Origin: Nemertoderma westbladi
Lineage: Eukaryota > Xenacoelomorpha > Nemertodermatida > Nemertodermatidae
Reading direction: 5' to 3'
DNA: 52,087 bases
NCBI GenBank assembly: GCA_032718475.1
Contig: JAUCBJ010009056.1
Coordinates: 1-52,087, forward strand
Below the pieces are notes generated by a model. It made no database searches. It was not told where the DNA came from and worked only from the letters and a program-made list of their open reading frames with translations. Positions within the stretch are counted from its first letter, which is position 1, and every line of letters starts with the position of its first letter. Shown in pieces: positions 40,301-46,300 of the stretch. The translations under genes were made by a program, and so were the position numbers.

Positions 40301-43300
40301 TGAATGATCCATTGAGACAGATTGACTAACCTTATACTCTATGAATGATCCATTGAGACAGATTGACTAACCTTATATTCTATGAATGATCCATTGATAG
40401 AGATTGACTAACCTTATCCTCTATGAATGATCCATTGAGACAGATTGGCTAACCTTATCCTCTATGAATGATCCATTGAGACAGATTGAACCTTATACTC
40501 TATGAATGATCCATTGAGACAGATTGACTAACCTTATACTCTATGAATGATCCATTGAGACAGATTGAACCTTATACTCTATGAATGATCTATTGAGACA
40601 GATTGACTAACCTTATACTCTATGAATGATCCATTGAGACAGATTGACTAACCTTATCCTCTATGAATGATCCATTGAGACAGATTGACTAACCTTATAT
40701 TCTATGAATGATCCATTGATAGAGATTGACTAACCTTATCCTCTATGAATGATCCATTGAGACAGATTGACTAACCTTATACTCTATGAATGATCCATTG
40801 AGACAGATTGACTAACCTTATACTCTATGAATGATCCATTGAGACAGATTGAACCTTATACTCTATGAATGATCTATTGAGACAGATTGACTAACCTTAT
40901 ACTCTATGAATGATCCATTGAGACAGATTGACTAACCTTATCCTCTATGAATGATCCATTGAGACAGATTGACTAACCTTATATTCTATGAATGATCCAT
41001 TGATAGAGATTGACTAACCTTATCCTCTATGAATGATCCATTGAGACAGATTGACTAACCTTATACTCTATGAATGATCCATTGAGACAGATTGACTAAC
41101 CTTATCCTCTATGAATGATCCATTGAGACAGATTGACTAACCTTATATTCTATGAATGATCCATTGATAGAGATTGACTAACCTTATCCTCTATGAACGG
41201 CTCCGAGCTGTAGAACTTTCTAGGATTTCTGTGACGAGGTTTTATCCCAATGTAGTAAATACCTTCATCCATTAGAATGTTGTTATCAAAGAAAGCCGCG
41301 TATTTATTTGGATAAAATTCTCCAGGATGTCTCGATGATTCTGTGATTAAATAATATATTAGTAATTGAAGCGATATCCAATAATACTTAAATTAGGGGA
41401 AACAATAGAGGCGGTTCAGCTGGATAAATTAGAAACCTACAGTGACCAAAACTCCCTGACAGTTAACTTACGCAAAACAAAGGTTGTATAATTCCGAACA
41501 GGTGGCCGTCTCCCCGCAAATGATTAAATTGATTTACAAGGGTCAGCCAATCGAATTGGTCAACAGTTTATTTAGTTACAAGGGTCAGCCAATCGAATGG
41601 GTCAACAGTTTATTTACTTACAAGGGTCAGCCAATCGAATGGGTCAACAGTTTATTTACTTACAAGGGTCACCAGTTTAATTACTTAGGGGTGGTCCTCT
41701 CGACAAAAAATGGCGCCGCAGGACATTATTACCACCTGAAAAACCATGGAATAGCATCATGTATGCGACTGGCGACAAAAGTTGACCTCAGTTCAATTTC
41801 CCTAGCATCCGCACATAAACTCTGGTCTCATGTAATTCTACCCGCCGTTACATATGGTTGCCCCATTTTTGACCCCAGCATGGGTAACCCCAATCTACAG
41901 TCACACAGTTTAGACCACGTTATTAAAAGTCCGGGGTTTTTACTGGAAGCTGCGGAGTGGCCTAAGTACCACCGCTTGTGCTCGACCGCACATACACAGC
42001 CATAATCACGATACTATTTTACATTTTTATCACTAGGCCTATATGTACGACTTTCATATTTGTGTCCATTTAATTATTTTTAATTTACTATTAATTATTA
42101 TAATACTGTTGGGGCCTACATCCACTTCGGATATATTGAAATAAATATAAACCATCATTATTTTGAAAATTTAATTAATCTACTGCACATGTTTGTGGCG
42201 AGTTATCTGCATTGGGGCTGTAAGAAACTGAACTCGGTAAAATTGGATCAAAAGGTCGGACATGAAGAAGAATACAGTGAAATAAAATAAAAAACAAATT
42301 AAAATTATTTAAGTTCAGAGTATGTCTCAAAATAATAATAAAAATAAATTAGAAAAGAATAGAAAAAAAAAGTATAAAGAAATAAACAAAAAGTACTAAT
42401 GAATGGGGGAGATTCTTTTAGGCTCATTAAGCCGAGGACTATCTGTTCACCACCATATGGGTGATATTCCACAGTAAACCCTTCCACTCTGTTTCCCAAG
42501 TAGCCTTGGGTACTAATGAAAAAAAGCGATCCTGTCCATTGTGGGGGTGAGAGTAGTGATAGAATCTCATAGAGGCCGTCCGAAAGGGCGGGGGCCGATT
42601 TCCCAAGTATGGAGGCCGTCAGAAAGGGCGGGGCCCATTGTCCCAAGTATGGAGGCCGTCAGAAAGGGCGGGGTCTATTGTCCCAAGTATGGAGGCCGTC
42701 AGAAAGGGCGGGGTCCGTTGTCCCAAGTATGGAGGCCGTCAGAAAGGGCGTGCTCCATTGTCCCAAGTATGGAGGCAGTCAGAAAGGGCGGGGCCCGTTG
42801 TCCCAAGTATAGAGGCCGTCAGAAAGGGCGGGGTCCATTGTCCCAAGTATAGAGGCCGTCAGAAAGGGCGGGGTCTATTGTCCCAAGTATGGAGGCCGTC
42901 AGAAAGGGTGGGGTCCATTGTCCCAAGTATGGAGGCCGTCAGAAAGGGCGGGGTCCATTGTCCCAAGTATGGAGGCCGTCAGAAAGGGCGGGGTCCATTG
43001 TCCCAAGTATAGAGGCCGTCAGAAAGGGCGGGGTCCATTGTCCCAAGTATGGAGGCCGTCAGAAAGGGTGGGGTCCATTGTCCCAAGTATGGAGGCCGTC
43101 AGAAAGGGCGGGGTCCATTGTCCCAAGTATGGAGGCCGTCAGAAAGGGCGGGGTCCATTGTCCCAAGTATGGAGGCCGTCAGAAAGGGCGGGGCCCATTG
43201 TCCCAAGTATGGAGGCCGTCAGAAAGGGCGGGGTCCATTGTCCCAAGTATAGAGGCCGTCAGAAAGGGCGGGGTCCATTGTCCCAAGTATGGAGGCCGTC

Positions 43301-46300
43301 AGAAAGGGCGGGGTCCGATTTCCCAAGTATGGAGGCCGTCAGAAAGGGCGGGGCCCATTGTCCCAAGTATGGAGGCCGTCAGAAAGGGCGGGGTCTATTG
43401 TCCCAAGTATGGAGGCCGTCAGAAAGGGCGGGGTCCATTGTCCCAAGTATAGAGGCCGTCAGAAAGGGCGGGGTCCATTGTCCCAAGTATGGAGGCCGTC
43501 AGAAAGGGCGGGGTCCGATTTCCCAAGTATGGAGGCCGTCAGAAAGGGCGGGGCCCATTGTCCCAAGTATGGAGGCCGTCAGAAAGGGCGGGGTCTATTG
43601 TCCCAAGTATGGAGGCCGTCAGAAAGGGCGGGGTCCGTTGTCCCAAGTATGGAGGCCGTCAGAAAGGGCGGGGTCCATTGTCCCAAGTATGGAGGCCGTC
43701 TGAAAGGGCGGGGTCCGATTTCCCAAGTATGGAGGCCGTCAGAAAGGGCGGGGCCCATTGTCCCAAGTATGGAGGCCGTCAGAAAGGGCGGGGTCTATTG
43801 TCCCAAGTATGGAGGCCGTCAGAAAGGGCGGGGTCCGTTGTCCCAAGTATGGAGGCCGTCAGAAAGGGCGTGCTCCATTGTCCCAAGTATGGAGGCAGTC
43901 AGAAAGGGCGGGGCCCGTTGTCCCAAGTATAGAGGCCGTCAGAAAGGGCGGGGTCCATTGTCCCAAGTATGGAGGCCGTCAGAAAGGGCGGGGTCCATTG
44001 TCCCAAGTATGGAGGCCGTCAGAAAGGTCGGGGTCCATTGTCCCAAGTATGGAGGTCGTCAGAAAGGGTGGGTCCCGTTGTCCCAAGTATAGAGGCCGTC
44101 AGAAAGGGCGGGGTCCATTGTCCCAAGTATGGAGGTCGTCAGAAAGGGCGGGGTCAATTGTCCCAAGTATGGAGGCCGTCAGAAAGGGCGGGGTCCATTT
44201 TCCCAAGTATGGAGGTCGTCAGAAAGGGTGGGGCCCGTTGTCCCAAGTAGAGAGGCCGTCAGAAAGGGCGGGGTCCATTGTCCCAAGTATAGAGGCCGTC
44301 AGAAAGGGCGGGGGCCCTTGTCCCAAGTATGGAGGCCGTCAGAAAGGGCGGGGTCCATTGTCCCAAGTATGGAGGCCGTCAGAAAGGGCGGGGTCCATTG
44401 TCCCAAGTATAGAGGCCGTCAGAAAGGGCGGGGCCCATTGTCCCACGTATGGAGGCCGTCAGAAAGGGCGGGGTCCATTGTCCCAAGTATAGAGGCCGTC
44501 AGAAAGGGCGGGGTCTATTGTCCCAAGTATGGAGGCCGTCAGAAAGGGTGGGGTCCATTGTCCCAAGTATGGAGGCCGTCAGAAAGGGCGGGGTCCATTG
44601 TCCCAAGTATGGAGGCCGTCAGAAAGGGCGGGGTCCATTGTCCCAAGTATAGAGGCCGTCAGAAAGGGCGGGGTCCATTGTCCCAAGTATGGAGGCCGTC
44701 AGAAAGGGCGGGGTCCATTGTCCCAAGTATAGAGGCCGTCAGAAAGGGCGGGGTCCATTGTCCCAAGTATGGAGGCCGTCAGAAAGGGCGGGGTCCATTG
44801 TCCCAAGTATGGAGGCCCTCAGAAAGGGCGGGGTCCGTTGTCCCAAGTATGGAGGCCGTCAGAAATGGCGGGGCCCGTTGTCCCAAGTATGGAGGTCGTC
44901 AGAAAGGGCGGGGTCCATTGTCATGGAGGCCGTGCTGCCGGTCCAACAAACTTACCAAGGTTAGAAAGTTCCCGAGGTAATACAATCTTATGGTCGTAAT
45001 CAGATACTGTAGGTTCAGCTTCGTATTTCAAGTAAACGGAGTAATATTCGCTGGAAATAATATCTTGTGGAAGTATTTCAACAGTAATAGCCGCATCTCC
45101 TTGCATAGTTACACTGAAATATAATAGGTCATTAATCATATTCTTTATATTATTTGTGTGGGTAAATAATATGTAATATAATAATAATAATAAAATATTA
45201 TATATTATATATAATAATATAATATAATAATAATAATATGATATGAATGGCCTACAACATATTGGCTCGTTGTCACCAAATACCATTTAGCTGTAAGTTG
45301 ATGGATGAAGTTCGTAAGGAACAACAGCAGAACTTCATCAGCAAGAAGACCACAGAGAAGACATTGTCTCAGTTGAAGGTGGATCGTGTGGTTGAGAGCC
45401 TCCCCCAAGATCGCCTGAAACTGGTCGAGCTGACTTCAGAGAAGGGAGCATCCACTTGGTTAAGTACCTCTCCAACCACTCGACCCATCTCACAAAGGAA
45501 GAGTTCAGAGATACTCTTTGCCTTCGCTGTAGTTGGCTACCTAAGCTCACCACTGCTCGTTGTGCCTGTGGGACACGATTCTCTGTCAACATATTTTATC
45601 GTGTCCTACAGGTAGATAGATACCCTTCTATCCGCCACAACGAGATCCGTGACTTTATCGCTAACTCACTTACAAAAGTGGCCAACAGCTTCTCTATAGA
45701 ACCTATTCTTCAGCCACTGACTGTCGAACAGTTTGATCGAGTGTCAACATCCACTGACGAACAAGACCGTTTAGACATATCTGCTTCTGGATTCTGGGCC
45801 TCCCGCTATCAGAAATGTTTCATTCAGATCTCGTATGCTGCTACCATCAACTGGGTGCGGAGGAAAATATGCTGTGCTTTGCTTCGTGCGAGCCTTACGT
45901 GTATACGGGGGTCAAGGTCATCCGGTAGTCACCCAGTGCGACATTCTATAGAGGAGACTTCTATCCAATTATCCAATGCGGATACAATGCTGCAGACTTA
46001 ACTTTAGATTTTGTATTGAATTGTTTTACAATCGCTCCGTTTTTCATTTTCAACTCTAGGTATGTTCGTCTGTGCTGCAATCTTATCCTTTTTAATTTTA
46101 TTACTAAATATATTTTAAGAAGAGTGCTCATATATTTATTACTAAATATATTTTAAGAAGAGTGCTCATATATTTATTACTAAATATATTTTAAGAAGAG
46201 TGCTCATATATTTTTAATCATTCAGTGTTAATTGATAATTTGTATTTTTGTGTACTTGAAGGGCTAGTATATGTTATTCATTTAAACTTTTACAGTATTT

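Noticed and set aside
20817-44936. CRISPR array
   Set aside because: The units are contiguous minisatellite copies with no unique spacers, the host is eukaryotic, and there are no cas genes.
42541-44999. Overlapping plus-strand ORFs rich in KGRGPLSQVWRPSERAG-type repeats
   Set aside because: These are frame shadows of the 40-bp repeat. A 40-bp unit cycles through all three frames, so a continuous ORF only means that the unit lacks stops.
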